A stretch of 26,191 bases of DNA from JBDTMT01 sp039934135 (GTDB taxonomy: Bacteria; Desulfobacterota; Binatia; HRBIN30; CADEER01). Numbering within the stretch: the stretch's first letter is position 1; each line of letters begins with the position of its first letter. A program made the position numbers and the translations under genes. Below are positions 14,987-22,894 of the stretch, piece after piece. The notes under the pieces were generated by a model. It did no database searches. It worked only from the letters and a program-made list of their open reading frames with translations, and was not told the DNA's origin. The stretch spans positions 1 to 26,191 of the forward strand of contig JBDTMT010000008.1 of NCBI GenBank assembly GCA_039934135.1, given 5' to 3'.

Positions 14987-16011
14987 CAGCCCGCCCGCTC
15001 CGGTCGCCAGCGCAAACCGAGATTCACGATGCGCTGCAGCAGCTCCGGGTAGCCGAGGCCGGCGCGTTCGGCGGATTCGGCGAAGTCTTCGCCGTAGGCG
15101 AGCTGCGGGTTGGGATTCGCTTCCAGCACGTACATCTTGCCGGACGCGTCGAGGCGGAAGTCGATGCGTGCGTAGCCGCTCAGATCGAGCGTCCGGTAGA
15201 TGCGCTTACAGACGTGTTGCACGCGTTCGGCGAGTTCGTCTGGCAGCTTGGCCGCCGAGGTCTTGATGCCGCGCTTCTGCTGATAGACGCGGCTCCACTT
15301 CACCCGATCGGTGGCGATGTGCCACAGCTCGTCGGGCATCTTGGTGAACAGCAGCTCCCAGACGGGGAAGACGTCGAGGCGCTGGTTGCCGATGACGCCG
15401 ACGTAGAGCTCGCGGCCGTCGATGTAGCGTTCGACGATGGCGTCGGTGCCGATGGCTTCGTGGATGAAGCGCACGCGCTCGATCAGTTTCTCGTCATCCT
15501 CGACGACGCTCGCCTGCGAGATGCCGGTCGAGGCTTCGCGGGTCAGCGACTTGACGATCAGCGGGAAGCTGAGCTTCTTCGGCCGCCGCACCTTGCGGCC
15601 GATCGGAAACACGGCGAAGTCGGGTACCGGCAGGCGGTGGTACGCGAGCAGTTTCTTCGACAGCCCCTTGTCGCGCGCCAGCATCAGGCCGCGCGGGTTG
15701 CAGCCGGTGTACGGCATGCGCAGCAGCTCCAGGTAGCTGACGACGTTCTGATCGAACAGCGGCACGCCGTGGAAGTGCTCCAGCAGGTTGAGCACGATGT
15801 GCGGCTTGACCTCGTCGATGGCCTTGCGGATGACGCCGAGGTCGCTGCCGACGCCGCAGTTGTGCACCTCGTGGCCGAGGTTCTTCAGGGTGATGGTGAC
15901 ATCGAACTCCATCTTCCAGTCGGCCGCCGCGGTATCGATACCGCTGACGTCGTCCGGCGGCACCAGGTCGTCGTGCATGAGCGCGAGGATGCGCTGCGTC
16001 TTTACAGCCAT
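14986..16011 (-). CDS. ATP-grasp ligase, D-Ala-D-Ala ligase-like
   Basis: A 341-residue ATP-grasp enzyme of the D-Ala-D-Ala-ligase branch, predicted to join an amine to a carboxylate through an acyl phosphate. Motifs: DKGLSKKLL (114-122), LIVKSLTREAS (151-161, ATP lysine 154), the small loop STGISQAS (161-168), IVERYIDGREL (192-202), ARIDFRLD (281-288) and VLEANPNPQL (295-304, metal ligands Glu297 and Asn299). The N-terminal 100 residues resemble the Ddl N-lobe (NLLEHFHG at 75-82). No mur or cell-wall genes are nearby, and the sequence is not glutathione-synthetase-like. Its ATG (16011) lies inside the 3' end of the upstream metallopeptidase gene (10-base overlap), so the two are translated together. 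Its real substrates are unknown. Confidence 0.85.
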   Translation of the reverse strand: MAVKTQRILALMHDDLVPPDDVSGIDTAAADWKMEFDVTITLKNLGHEVHNCGVGSDLGVIRKAIDEVKPHIVLNLLEHFHGVPLFDQNVVSYLELLRMPYTGCNPRGLMLARDKGLSKKLLAYHRLPVPDFAVFPIGRKVRRPKKLSFPLIVKSLTREASTGISQASVVEDDEKLIERVRFIHEAIGTDAIVERYIDGRELYVGVIGNQRLDVFPVWELLFTKMPDELWHIATDRVKWSRVYQQKRGIKTSAAKLPDELAERVQHVCKRIYRTLDLSGYARIDFRLDASGKMYVLEANPNPQLAYGEDFAESAERAGLGYPELLQRIVNLGLRWRPERAG

Positions 16012-17075
16012 ACCCGGTGCCTCCCGCTGTGCAGGTAGTGCATGGTCTGCACCGCAACGAAGACGGTGAACTCCAGGCGCGCCTCGTCGGGCGGCACGGC
16101 CAGGCGCAGGCCGAGATCGCGGCAACGCTTGGCGATCTCGTCGATGACCTGGTTGATCGAGTACTGGTACTCGCCCGTCCAGCGCGCCGCGCGGGCGCGC
16201 ACTTCCTTGCGGATGTGTTGGATGAAGCGCGTCGCGGAGGGATTGGTGCGGTGCTCGGGCGCTTCGGAGAAGATGCGGCGCAGGTCGCGGTCGTAGACGT
16301 TGGGATGGTCGACGCCGTAGCGCTGGCGCTTGTCGCGGTAGTGCTCGCGCAGGGTCTTGTGCAGGCGCGGCAGCGGGTCGACGGTCCGCCGCGTCGTCAG
16401 CCGCGGCGCGGTCGGCCCGATCTCGCGCATCAGCGCCTCGACATACTCGACCTTCTTCAACGCCGGCCAGTCGTGATAGCGCGCCCGCCACGGCGATTCC
16501 GGTGTCATCCACACCGCGAAGGTCTCGGCGAAGTCCTCGTCGGGATGGCTCTGCGCGTACCACGGCTCCAGATGCTGCACGAAGCTGCGGCTGTACGGGC
16601 GCGGCGTGTAGTACTGCGGGTAGGGTTTCGACGACAGACCGAAGAGCTGGTGCCGGCGGTGCCGGCGCCGCAATGCGTAGGCGTTGTCGATGGCGTGCCC
16701 GGTCTCGTGGCGCAGGATGCGCATGCACCACTCCGGCGTACCGCCCTCGACTTCCAGCATCTGTGCGAACTCCAGCTTCGCCAGGCGCGGATGCGCCATG
16801 TAGAATGGGATCGCCACGCCCGGGATTCCGTCCGGCGTGTACCATTCGTCGGACAACCAGAAGAAGGGCCGGAAGTGGACGATGCCCGCCGCGTGCAGCT
16901 CGCGATTGAGCTCGCGGATGCGCGGCTCCAGCTCGCTGCCGCGCACCCCAATGCGGAGATCGCACAAGCGCAGCTCGAGCAGCTGCTCGTCCGGCCACCC
17001 CTCCCATTCGCCCGGCGGTACCGGCTGGGGCTTGCTGGGAGGCGCCGCTTCGGCGCTCGGCTCAGGCTCCGCCAT
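16002..17075 (-). CDS. Putative zinc metallopeptidase (HETGH), partner of ATP-grasp ligase
   Basis: A 357-residue protein with HETGHAIDNAY (123-133), the gluzincin-type HExxH helix, and downstream HPDEDFAETFAVWM (177-190) that should supply the third zinc ligand (Glu184 likely). The spacing and the AETF word resemble Peptidase_Mx/COG4307-type putative zinc metallopeptidases. The first 30 residues are Pro/Glu/Ala-rich and look disordered; no signal peptide is seen, so it is probably cytoplasmic. A GTG at 17087 is an alternative start, but ATG 17075 is preferred. The end overlaps the ATP-grasp gene by 10 bases. Substrate unknown. The C-terminal 120 residues are helical and basic, with no recognisable domain. 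Confidence 0.75.
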   Translation of the reverse strand: MAEPEPSAEAAPPSKPQPVPPGEWEGWPDEQLLELRLCDLRIGVRGSELEPRIRELNRELHAAGIVHFRPFFWLSDEWYTPDGIPGVAIPFYMAHPRLAKLEFAQMLEVEGGTPEWCMRILRHETGHAIDNAYALRRRHRRHQLFGLSSKPYPQYYTPRPYSRSFVQHLEPWYAQSHPDEDFAETFAVWMTPESPWRARYHDWPALKKVEYVEALMREIGPTAPRLTTRRTVDPLPRLHKTLREHYRDKRQRYGVDHPNVYDRDLRRIFSEAPEHRTNPSATRFIQHIRKEVRARAARWTGEYQYSINQVIDEIAKRCRDLGLRLAVPPDEARLEFTVFVAVQTMHYLHSGRHRVWL

Positions 17076-17306
17076 GCTGGCGCGCACCGTTGCCGGGTGT
17101 GCCGCGGGGCGTCAAGCGATCGGCGGCAGGGCGCTGGGTTGGGGGTTGGGGAGACCAATCTGATTCCGATTCGATTCGTGCCCGTGCCCCTGCCCGATCT
17201 TTTCAGATCTGATCCGGCGCTTTCGTACTCATCTTTACTTCTCAACCTGTCGAGCTTCGATTTTTCCGCTTGGTGTCTTGGCGTCTTGGTGTTCAATCAG
17301 ATCGGC
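17076..17306. promoter_or_regulatory. Divergent intergenic region with G4 motif and low-GC tract
   Basis: Lies between the metallopeptidase (-) and the HAD phosphatase (+). At 17129-17151 four G-runs with short loops (GGG-CGCT-GGG-TT-GGGGG-TT-GGGG) fit a G-quadruplex. The next 150 bases are markedly richer in T and A than the rest of the window. They hold short repeated words (CGATTCGATTCG, CCCGTGCCCCTGCCC, TGTCTTGGCGTCTTGGTG). Promoters for both genes must lie here, but I cannot place them. Confidence 0.4.
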
Positions 17307-17966
17307 ATGCCCGGGCTCGCGTTCTTCGACCTCGACAAGACGCTGATCAGCCGCAACTCGGCGACGCTGTGGATCCGTGCCGAGTACGCCGCCGGGCGGG
17401 TGACGCGCTGGCAGGCGCTGCAGGCGCTGTCTTACGTGCTGGGCTACGGCCTCGGCTTCGTCGCCATCGAGGACACCCTGCGGCGCAGCATCACGGCCAT
17501 CGCCGGCCACTCGGAGCCGGAGATGCGCGAACGCGCGCGCCTGTTCTACGAACGCGAGGTGCGGCCGCTCTTCCGTCCCGGTGCGCGCGCCGTGATCGCG
17601 CAGCATCGTGCCGCCGGCGATCGCCTGGTGCTGCTCACCTCATCGTCGAACTACATGTCGGAGCCCAGCTGCGCCGATCTCGGCCTCGACGACTACCTGT
17701 GCAACCGCTTCGAGGTCGACGCCGACGGCCGCTACACCGGCCGCGCCGTCGAGCCGCTGTGCTACGGCGCAGGCAAGGTCGCTCTAGCGACGCGTTACGC
17801 CGCCGCCCACGGCGCCAGGCTCGCCGACGCCGTCTTCTACACCGACTCGATCGCCGACCTACCGATGCTCGAAGCCGTCGGCCGCCCGGTCGCGGTGCAC
17901 CCCGACCCGAAGCTGCGCCGCGTCGCGCAACGCCGCGGCTGGCCGGTAGTCGACTGGGGGCGGTAG
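17307..17966 (+). CDS. HAD-superfamily IB hydrolase (SerB-like phosphatase)
   Basis: A 219-residue phosphatase of HAD subfamily IB, the group of phosphoserine phosphatase and related lipid or metabolite phosphatases. Motif I is FFDLDKTL (6-13, Asp8 nucleophile and Asp10 acid). Motif II is LLTSSSNY (near Thr111). Motif III Lys lies in YGAGKVALA. Motif IV is YTDSIADLPML (Asp180 and Asp184). The cap between motifs I and II is helical and holds YVLGYGLGF, as in many HAD-IB proteins. The C-terminal VHPDPKLRRVAQRRGWPVVDW segment is characteristic of HAD-IB proteins with unknown substrate. The start ATG is fixed by motif I being six residues in. The gene is alone and convergent with the propeller gene. 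Confidence 0.9.
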   Translation: MPGLAFFDLDKTLISRNSATLWIRAEYAAGRVTRWQALQALSYVLGYGLGFVAIEDTLRRSITAIAGHSEPEMRERARLFYEREVRPLFRPGARAVIAQHRAAGDRLVLLTSSSNYMSEPSCADLGLDDYLCNRFEVDADGRYTGRAVEPLCYGAGKVALATRYAAAHGARLADAVFYTDSIADLPMLEAVGRPVAVHPDPKLRRVAQRRGWPVVDWGR

Positions 17967-17988
17967 CGCCACCACGCCGCAAGTTCTG

Positions 17989-18036
17989 CGGGTAGCTGGC
18001 CGACCCCCGTGTCGGCCGGCGGAGCGCTGCGCCGCC
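17989..18036 (+). repeat. 48-bp double-hairpin repeat, copy 3
   Basis: Begins CGGGTAGCTGGCCGAC, then CCCCGT and GTCGGCCGGC, then a second hairpin GGAGCGC-T-GCGCC. It aligns without gaps to copies 1, 2a and 2b. It starts 22 bases past the HAD phosphatase stop in the convergent space before the propeller gene. Confidence 0.75.
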
Positions 18037-18071
18037 GTGCGCGCCGCAGGAGGCGCGCATCGTGTCGATTG

Positions 18072-18087
18072 GGGACCGCGCTGTCCC
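18072..18087. terminator. Short hairpin between convergent genes
   Basis: GGGAC-CGCGCT-GTCCC, a 5-bp stem with a 6-base loop, sits 29 bases from the propeller gene stop and downstream of repeat copy 3. It may help end transcription from either side. There is no T-run, so the call is weak. Confidence 0.3.
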
Positions 18088-18116
18088 GAAGCGGTGCGAC
18101 CGGAGCGCACGCGCGT

Positions 18117-20180
18117 TCAGTCTGGCGTGCGCAGCCGGCGCGCGATCACCAGCAACGCTAGTAAACATGCCGGCGCCAGCGGCCAGGCGTTGCGATTGTC
18201 GGCTGGACCGATGGCGCAGCCGTCGGTGTCGGCGCTGCCGCTCGGCGAGGATTTTTGCATCAATGTCTGGACGCCAGCGCCGCACGTCGCGGCGTAGAGT
18301 ATGCGCCGGTCATGCGGATCCACCGTCAGGTTGAATGACGTGATCGGCAGCGCCTCACCGGCGGGCTGCCAGCTGTCGCCGCCGTCATCGCTGCGGTACG
18401 GGGTTGCTCCGACCAGCGCGTACACCGTCCGGGCACGAGACGGATCGACCGCCAACGCAAAGACGTTGCCCTGCGCGTCGGGCAAACCGGCCAGCGCCCA
18501 TTGGACGCCCCCGTCATGACTCACGCGCAGGCCTTGGAAGCCGGCGACCAGGAGGGTCGATGGCGAGGTGGGCGCCACGGCGATGTCTTGAAGCGTATCG
18601 TCTCCACCAGACGTACTGAGCACGCTCTGCCAGGTGGCGCCGCCGTCGCGACTGCGCAGCACGCGATCGCTGAACAGCGCAAACACCGTCCCGGTCGCGT
18701 CATCGATCGCCATATCGCGGTACGGATCGGGGCGCGTCTCGCGGTACACCAGCGTCCAGCTCACTCCACCATCGGTGCTCTTGCTGACGCCGCTGGCATA
18801 GGTTGCGGCATAGAGGGTCTGCGCATCGCGCGGGTCGATCGACAGGGCGCTGATCGACGTCGCGGCGCCTGTCGCGTGGCGCGCCCAGGAGGCGCCGCCG
18901 TCCTCGGTCACGAACAACGCCGTGCGGTCGGATAAGTAGATGTGCTGGGGATCGTTGGGATCGATCTGAAGATCCGTCGGACTGCGCGAGGCCGTGTCAT
19001 CGGAGGCGCGCCAGGTTTTCCCGCCGTCGGCGGTGGAATAGAGGCCGGAAACGTCGCGTGTGGCGCTGGCGTACAGCGTCGTCATTGGTGTCGCGGCAGC
19101 GCCGAAGTACAAGAAGCAGATCGCATCGAGTCCGGCCTGGTCCGTTGTCCACGTGGCGCCGCCGTCGCGGCTCGCATAGAGACCGGCGCCGTCCTCCAGT
19201 CCGCCCGTCGCAGCGAGGATCGCGTCGGGTTCGGCCGACAGCGCGGCGATGCGCGCCGGCGTCGCGCTCTGCGCAAGCACGGTCCACGTCGCACCGCTGT
19301 CGTCGGATCGCGCTGTGCCATAGGGCGGCGCCGAGGATCCGTTGAGCCCCGGCGTGCCGATGCCGGCATACACGGTTCCGGTTTCTCCGACCTCGGCGAA
19401 TGCGCTGGCGAACGTCGTTCCGAGCCCGTCGTCCGAACGCTGCCAATGGGATCCGGCATCGGTACTGCGGAACACGCCCTCGCTGTACGTACCGGCGAGC
19501 AGCGTATGCTCGGCATCGCGCAACGCGACGAAGCTGGCGAGGCACGACGATCCGTCGCCGCGTGGGCAGGGCAGGGTCGCACCGCTCGACGACCACGTCG
19601 CGCCGCTGTCTTCCGAGATCAACACGCCCGCGCTCGCCAGCGCCAAGTAGAGCCGGTCTGGTCTGTCGGCGTCGATGTGCAGGCCGAGGACCGCCGAGGC
19701 GGCGTCGACGGTGCTCAACAGCGTCCAGCTGTCTCCGCCATCGTCGCTGTGCCAGATGTTTGTCGTTGCCCGAGATTCGAACGGCCGCGTCACCTGATAC
19801 AGCTGCTCGGAATCCTCGGCCTCGACCGCAAACGCCAGGACGGATTCGCCGCTGACGTTGCTGAACAGCGGTTGGAACGTCGCCCCACTATCGGCGCTAC
19901 GGTAAAATGACCCGTTGCCACCGGCATAGACGCGACCGCCTGGCGCGGTCGCAATGGTGTTGGGGGATACGCCTTGGACGAGCTGCCACGTGGAGTGCGC
20001 GCCGGCGCGGCGATACAGCTCGAATCGCCCGACGACATACGTGATCTGCGCGTCGTCGGGATCGACGGCGATCTCAGTGAGGTCGCCTCCCTCAGGCCCG
20101 AGCGCTTTCCACGTCGCCGACTCTGCGCTGGCCATGGACGCGACGAGCATCGGTAGCAGTGCCCACTGACGAATCCTCAT
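18117..20180 (-). CDS. Secreted Asp-box (BNR) beta-propeller with C-terminal anchor-like tail
   Basis: A 687-residue exported protein with a signal peptide ending ASA (about residue 19). Some twelve Asp-box motifs of the form S/T-x-D-G-G-x-x-W follow at fairly even spacing from start to end, the hallmark of sialidase/VPS10/Ycf48-like propellers, which would give one or two large propellers. No sialidase catalytic Arg triad or Glu/Tyr pair can be seen, so binding or structure is more likely than glycosidase activity. The last 35 residues (DGCAIGPADNRN, a hydrophobic stretch, then ARRLR) look like a Cys/hydrophobic/Arg sorting tail in the style of MYXO-CTERM. A strong AAAGGAG ribosome site (20188-20194) seven bases before the ATG fixes the start. 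Confidence 0.85.
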   Translation of the reverse strand: MRIRQWALLPMLVASMASAESATWKALGPEGGDLTEIAVDPDDAQITYVVGRFELYRRAGAHSTWQLVQGVSPNTIATAPGGRVYAGGNGSFYRSADSGATFQPLFSNVSGESVLAFAVEAEDSEQLYQVTRPFESRATTNIWHSDDGGDSWTLLSTVDAASAVLGLHIDADRPDRLYLALASAGVLISEDSGATWSSSGATLPCPRGDGSSCLASFVALRDAEHTLLAGTYSEGVFRSTDAGSHWQRSDDGLGTTFASAFAEVGETGTVYAGIGTPGLNGSSAPPYGTARSDDSGATWTVLAQSATPARIAALSAEPDAILAATGGLEDGAGLYASRDGGATWTTDQAGLDAICFLYFGAAATPMTTLYASATRDVSGLYSTADGGKTWRASDDTASRSPTDLQIDPNDPQHIYLSDRTALFVTEDGGASWARHATGAATSISALSIDPRDAQTLYAATYASGVSKSTDGGVSWTLVYRETRPDPYRDMAIDDATGTVFALFSDRVLRSRDGGATWQSVLSTSGGDDTLQDIAVAPTSPSTLLVAGFQGLRVSHDGGVQWALAGLPDAQGNVFALAVDPSRARTVYALVGATPYRSDDGGDSWQPAGEALPITSFNLTVDPHDRRILYAATCGAGVQTLMQKSSPSGSADTDGCAIGPADNRNAWPLAPACLLALLVIARRLRTPD

Positions 20181-20187
20181 GTCGCAA

Positions 20188-20194
20188 CTCCTTT
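20188..20194 (-). promoter_or_regulatory. Strong ribosome-binding site of the propeller gene
   Basis: AAAGGAG on the minus strand, seven bases from the ATG at 20180. It settles the start, since the frame stays open to 20333. It is one of the best Shine-Dalgarno matches in the window and suggests high translation. Confidence 0.8.
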
Positions 20195-20502
20195 CGCTCC
20201 GCTGCATGGATCCAAATGCGCAGGCGGCGCTTGACTGATCCGTACCGTCCCTGGACGACGCCGGCTGTTGGAGCGACGCCGGCGCCGCCCTGGACTGGGG
20301 GTTGGGCCGTTCGCCATCGTGCGGCGATGTCACCCGGACCTTAGTCCACGGTGGTTGAGACGGTCGACTTGGCTCGCAGCACGAGCTGCTACGTACGGTA
20401 ACTTACCGGTTGCTCCCTTCGCCCGCTGCGATCAGACGCAATCTCTGTGGCGTTTATTCGAAGGACAACTGCGCCGGAGGGCAAAACAGCTTGCAACAGT
20501 GA
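20195..20502. other. Intergenic region between glyA and the propeller gene
   Basis: About 310 bases with no supported gene. GC is lower around 20380-20480. No terminator-like hairpin follows glyA that I can find. A direct repeat GACGCCGG occurs twice near 20258-20285. The promoter of the propeller gene is expected here but not located. Confidence 0.4.
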
Positions 20503-21819
20503 CTACGACCTACGTTCGTCCCGAACTGCGCGCGCTAAGACCGAACTGTCTTCCGCGGACGCTTCGAGCGCCGGCACGCGGAAGCGTCCGCAAAGCGACC
20601 GGATTTCCGCCTGCAGGTGCGTCGCGAGATGTGGCGCGAGCGGTTGGCGCAGCGCCGTGACGATCCACGTGGCGAGTTGCCGCATCTCCGGCTCGTGCAT
20701 GCCGCGCGTCGTGGCGGCGGGTGTTCCGAGACGAATGCCACTGGGGCGCAGCGGTGGGCGCGGGTCGTCGGGGATGATTTGTTTGTTGGTGGTGATGCCG
20801 ATCGCGTCGAGGCGCTCCTCGGCGGCGCGGCCGTCGAGATCGAAGCTGGCGATGGTGTCGAGCACCAGCATGTGGTTGTCGGTGCCGCCGGTGACGAGTG
20901 TGCAGCCGGCCTCGAGGAGCGCGTCGGCGAGGGCGCGGGCGTTGGCCAGCACCTGACGCGCGTAGACGGCAAAGGCGGGCTCGGCGGCTCTCTGCAGCGC
21001 CACGGCGACGGCGGCGATGGTGTTCATATGCGGGCCGCCCTGCAAGCCGGGGAAGACCGAGGCGTCGATCGCCGCCGCGTGCGCCTTGCGACACAGGATC
21101 AAGCCGGCGCGCGGGCCGCGCAGGCTCTTGTGCGTGGTGGTGGTGACGACGTCGAAGCCGGCGTCGAACGGATTGGCCAGCGCGCCGCCGGCGATCAGGC
21201 CGCCGACGTGCGACACGTCGGCCATGGCGATGGCGCCGACCTCGTCGGCGATGGCGCGAAAGGCGGCGTAGTCGTAGTCGCGCGGATACGACGTGTAGCC
21301 GCACAGCACGATCTTCGGCCGCGCCGCGCGCGCCAGGCGGCGCACGGCGTCGAAGTCGATGCGTCCGCGCTCGTCGGGCAGCGTGCGGTAGCGCACGAAG
21401 CGGAAGACGCGCCCCATGTGCGACACCGGCGCGCCGTGCGTGAGGTGGCCGCCGTGTGACAGGTCCATGGCGAGGATGCTGTCGCCCGGCTGGCAGAAGG
21501 CGAAGTACGCCGCCTGGTTCATCGGCGAGCCCGACAGCGGCTGCACGTTGGCGTGCTCGGCGCGGAACAGTGCGCAGGCGCGCTGGCGCGCCAGGCGTTC
21601 GACGGCATCGGTGTACGTCTGGCCGCCGTAGTAGCGCCGGCCCGGGTAGCCCTCGGCGTACTTGTCGCTGAGCACCGTGCCGAGCGCCGCCAGCACTTCC
21701 GGGTAGGTGTAGTTCTCCGACGGAATCAGCTCGACGCCGTCGCGTTGCCGATTCTCCTCGCCGGCGATGGCGGCGAAGATCTCGGGATCAGCGGTGGCGA
21801 GCAGCGATCGCATATCCAT
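20503..21819 (-). CDS. glyA: Serine hydroxymethyltransferase
   Basis: A 438-residue PLP enzyme that interconverts serine and glycine with tetrahydrofolate. Visible marks: LIPSENYTYPEV (31-42), EGYPGRRYYGG (56-66), MDLSHGGHLTHG (118-129), MADVSHVGGLIA (199-210), the PLP-lysine motif TTTTHKSLRGPR (Lys231) and the C-terminal RLGTPAATTRGM with metal- and folate-side residues. It is about 20 residues longer than most, the extra lying in a C-terminal tail after the last conserved helix. Start ATG 21819 follows a good GAGAGGAG site (21826-21833) at six bases; ATG 21813 is an alternative. Divergent from a LysR regulator, which may control it. Confidence 0.95.
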   Translation of the reverse strand: MDMRSLLATADPEIFAAIAGEENRQRDGVELIPSENYTYPEVLAALGTVLSDKYAEGYPGRRYYGGQTYTDAVERLARQRACALFRAEHANVQPLSGSPMNQAAYFAFCQPGDSILAMDLSHGGHLTHGAPVSHMGRVFRFVRYRTLPDERGRIDFDAVRRLARAARPKIVLCGYTSYPRDYDYAAFRAIADEVGAIAMADVSHVGGLIAGGALANPFDAGFDVVTTTTHKSLRGPRAGLILCRKAHAAAIDASVFPGLQGGPHMNTIAAVAVALQRAAEPAFAVYARQVLANARALADALLEAGCTLVTGGTDNHMLVLDTIASFDLDGRAAEERLDAIGITTNKQIIPDDPRPPLRPSGIRLGTPAATTRGMHEPEMRQLATWIVTALRQPLAPHLATHLQAEIRSLCGRFRVPALEASAEDSSVLARAVRDERRS

Positions 21820-21845
21820 GGGCGTCTCCTCTCGAGAAGGAAGCA

Positions 21846-21930
21846 GCGACGAGCGATGAGCAGGAGTGGGCCTCGTCGCTCATCGCTCAGTACTCATCGC
21901 GGCTTTCGATTCGTGTGCCACTCATCGCTG
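21846..21930. promoter_or_regulatory. Nested inverted repeats in the glyA/LysR divergent region
   Basis: GAGCGATGAG (21851-21860) is inverted at 21879-21888 (CTCATCGCTC), and GCGACGAG (21846-21853) is inverted at 21872-21879. CTCATCGC recurs at 21893 and 21921. LysR proteins usually bind inverted repeats between divergent genes, so this is a candidate operator. The same kind of word also fills 25021-25220, so it may instead be a generic intergenic repeat. Confidence 0.4.
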
Positions 21931-21954
21931 CTCGCGATTGATCAACCAAGTTAA

Positions 21955-22875
21955 ATGTCCTACCCGTATCGTTCAGTGAAACTGAACAGTCTCGATCTCA
22001 ACAAACTGCACGCGTTCGCAGCCGTCGTGGAACACGGCGGCGTCGGGACGGCGGCCGGGATGTTGGGGCGCACGCCGTCGGCGGTGAGTCAGAGCGTGAC
22101 GGGGCTGGAAGGGGCGCTGGGCGTGAAATTGTTCGATCGCGTCGGCAAGCGCCTGGTGCTGACGCGCGGCGGGCAACGCCTGGCCGCCCACTTGCGCGAC
22201 TACCATCACGCCCTGCAGCGCACCGTCGAGGAGCTGGTCAACGCCGGTGGCGCGGTGCACGGCGAGATTCGCGTCGGTGTCTACCTCGGCTTTCCGCGCC
22301 TGCGCCTGGCCGCCTTTCTGACCGACTTCGCGCAGCGCCATCCACTGGTGCGGATCCGCGTCGTGTATGCGCCGCAGGAGGATCTCAACGGGCGCTTGCT
22401 GCGCAATCGCCTCGACTTCGTGCTGGCGCTGCGGCCGACCGCGGATGCCAGTCCGCGCATCACGTCGACCAAGCTGTTCGAGGAAGCGCTGGTGCTGGTG
22501 TCGCGGCGGCGCTTCTTTCCGCGCGGCTTCAGTCGCGAGGCGCTCGGCCGTGCGCCGGTGGTCGACTACTACCAGAGCGATCCGCTCATCGAGCGCTGGA
22601 TTGCGCATCACCTCGGCGCCGGCGCGGTGCGGCCGCAGGTGCGCATCTGGGCCGCGACCACCGATCTGGTCCTCGATCTGGTGCTACAGGGCGCCGGCGC
22701 GGCGGTGCTGCCGCGCACGGTGGCGGCGCCGCATACGCGCGGCCGCCGGCTGTGCGAGTTGCGCCCACGGCGCGCGCCGTTGACCGACGGGATCTGGCTG
22801 AACGAGTTGCGCGGCGCCTATCGCGATCGCACGCTCGAAGTGTTCCGCGACGCCGTGGTGCGGGCCTTCGTCTAA
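21955..22875 (+). CDS. LysR-type transcriptional regulator
   Basis: A 306-residue LysR-family regulator. A winged helix-turn-helix covers about residues 13-72 (LDLNKLHAFAAVVEHGGVGT, then PSAVSQSVTGLE as the recognition helix, then LGVKLFDR). A linker helix follows, then a two-lobed effector domain from about 100 (IRVGVYLGFPRLRL, later VLDLVLQGAGAAVLP). The ATG at 21955 leaves a short extra N-terminus before the first helix; a start at the inner LNSLDL region has no ATG. It is divergent from glyA with 135 bases between. The effector is unknown, and control of glyA is inferred from position only. A tiny GGCGG-AAA-CCGCC hairpin follows the stop. Confidence 0.9.
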   Translation: MSYPYRSVKLNSLDLNKLHAFAAVVEHGGVGTAAGMLGRTPSAVSQSVTGLEGALGVKLFDRVGKRLVLTRGGQRLAAHLRDYHHALQRTVEELVNAGGAVHGEIRVGVYLGFPRLRLAAFLTDFAQRHPLVRIRVVYAPQEDLNGRLLRNRLDFVLALRPTADASPRITSTKLFEEALVLVSRRRFFPRGFSREALGRAPVVDYYQSDPLIERWIAHHLGAGAVRPQVRIWAATTDLVLDLVLQGAGAAVLPRTVAAPHTRGRRLCELRPRRAPLTDGIWLNELRGAYRDRTLEVFRDAVVRAFV

Positions 22876-22894
22876 GGCGGAAACCGCCGCGCCA

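Noticed and set aside
14986..16011. Glutathione synthetase (gshB) to go with the ligase at 911
   Set aside because: The motifs (DKGLSKK, VLEANPNPQL) are of the D-Ala-D-Ala ligase branch, and the gene is coupled to a peptidase.
14986..17007. One 673-residue protein ending in the ATP-grasp domain
   Set aside because: The upstream part is a shadow of the metallopeptidase gene; ATG 16011 with the Ddl-like N-lobe directly after it is the real start.
18942..19910. 322-codon open frame opposite the propeller gene
   Set aside because: Antisense to twelve regular Asp boxes, with no domain-like sequence of its own.
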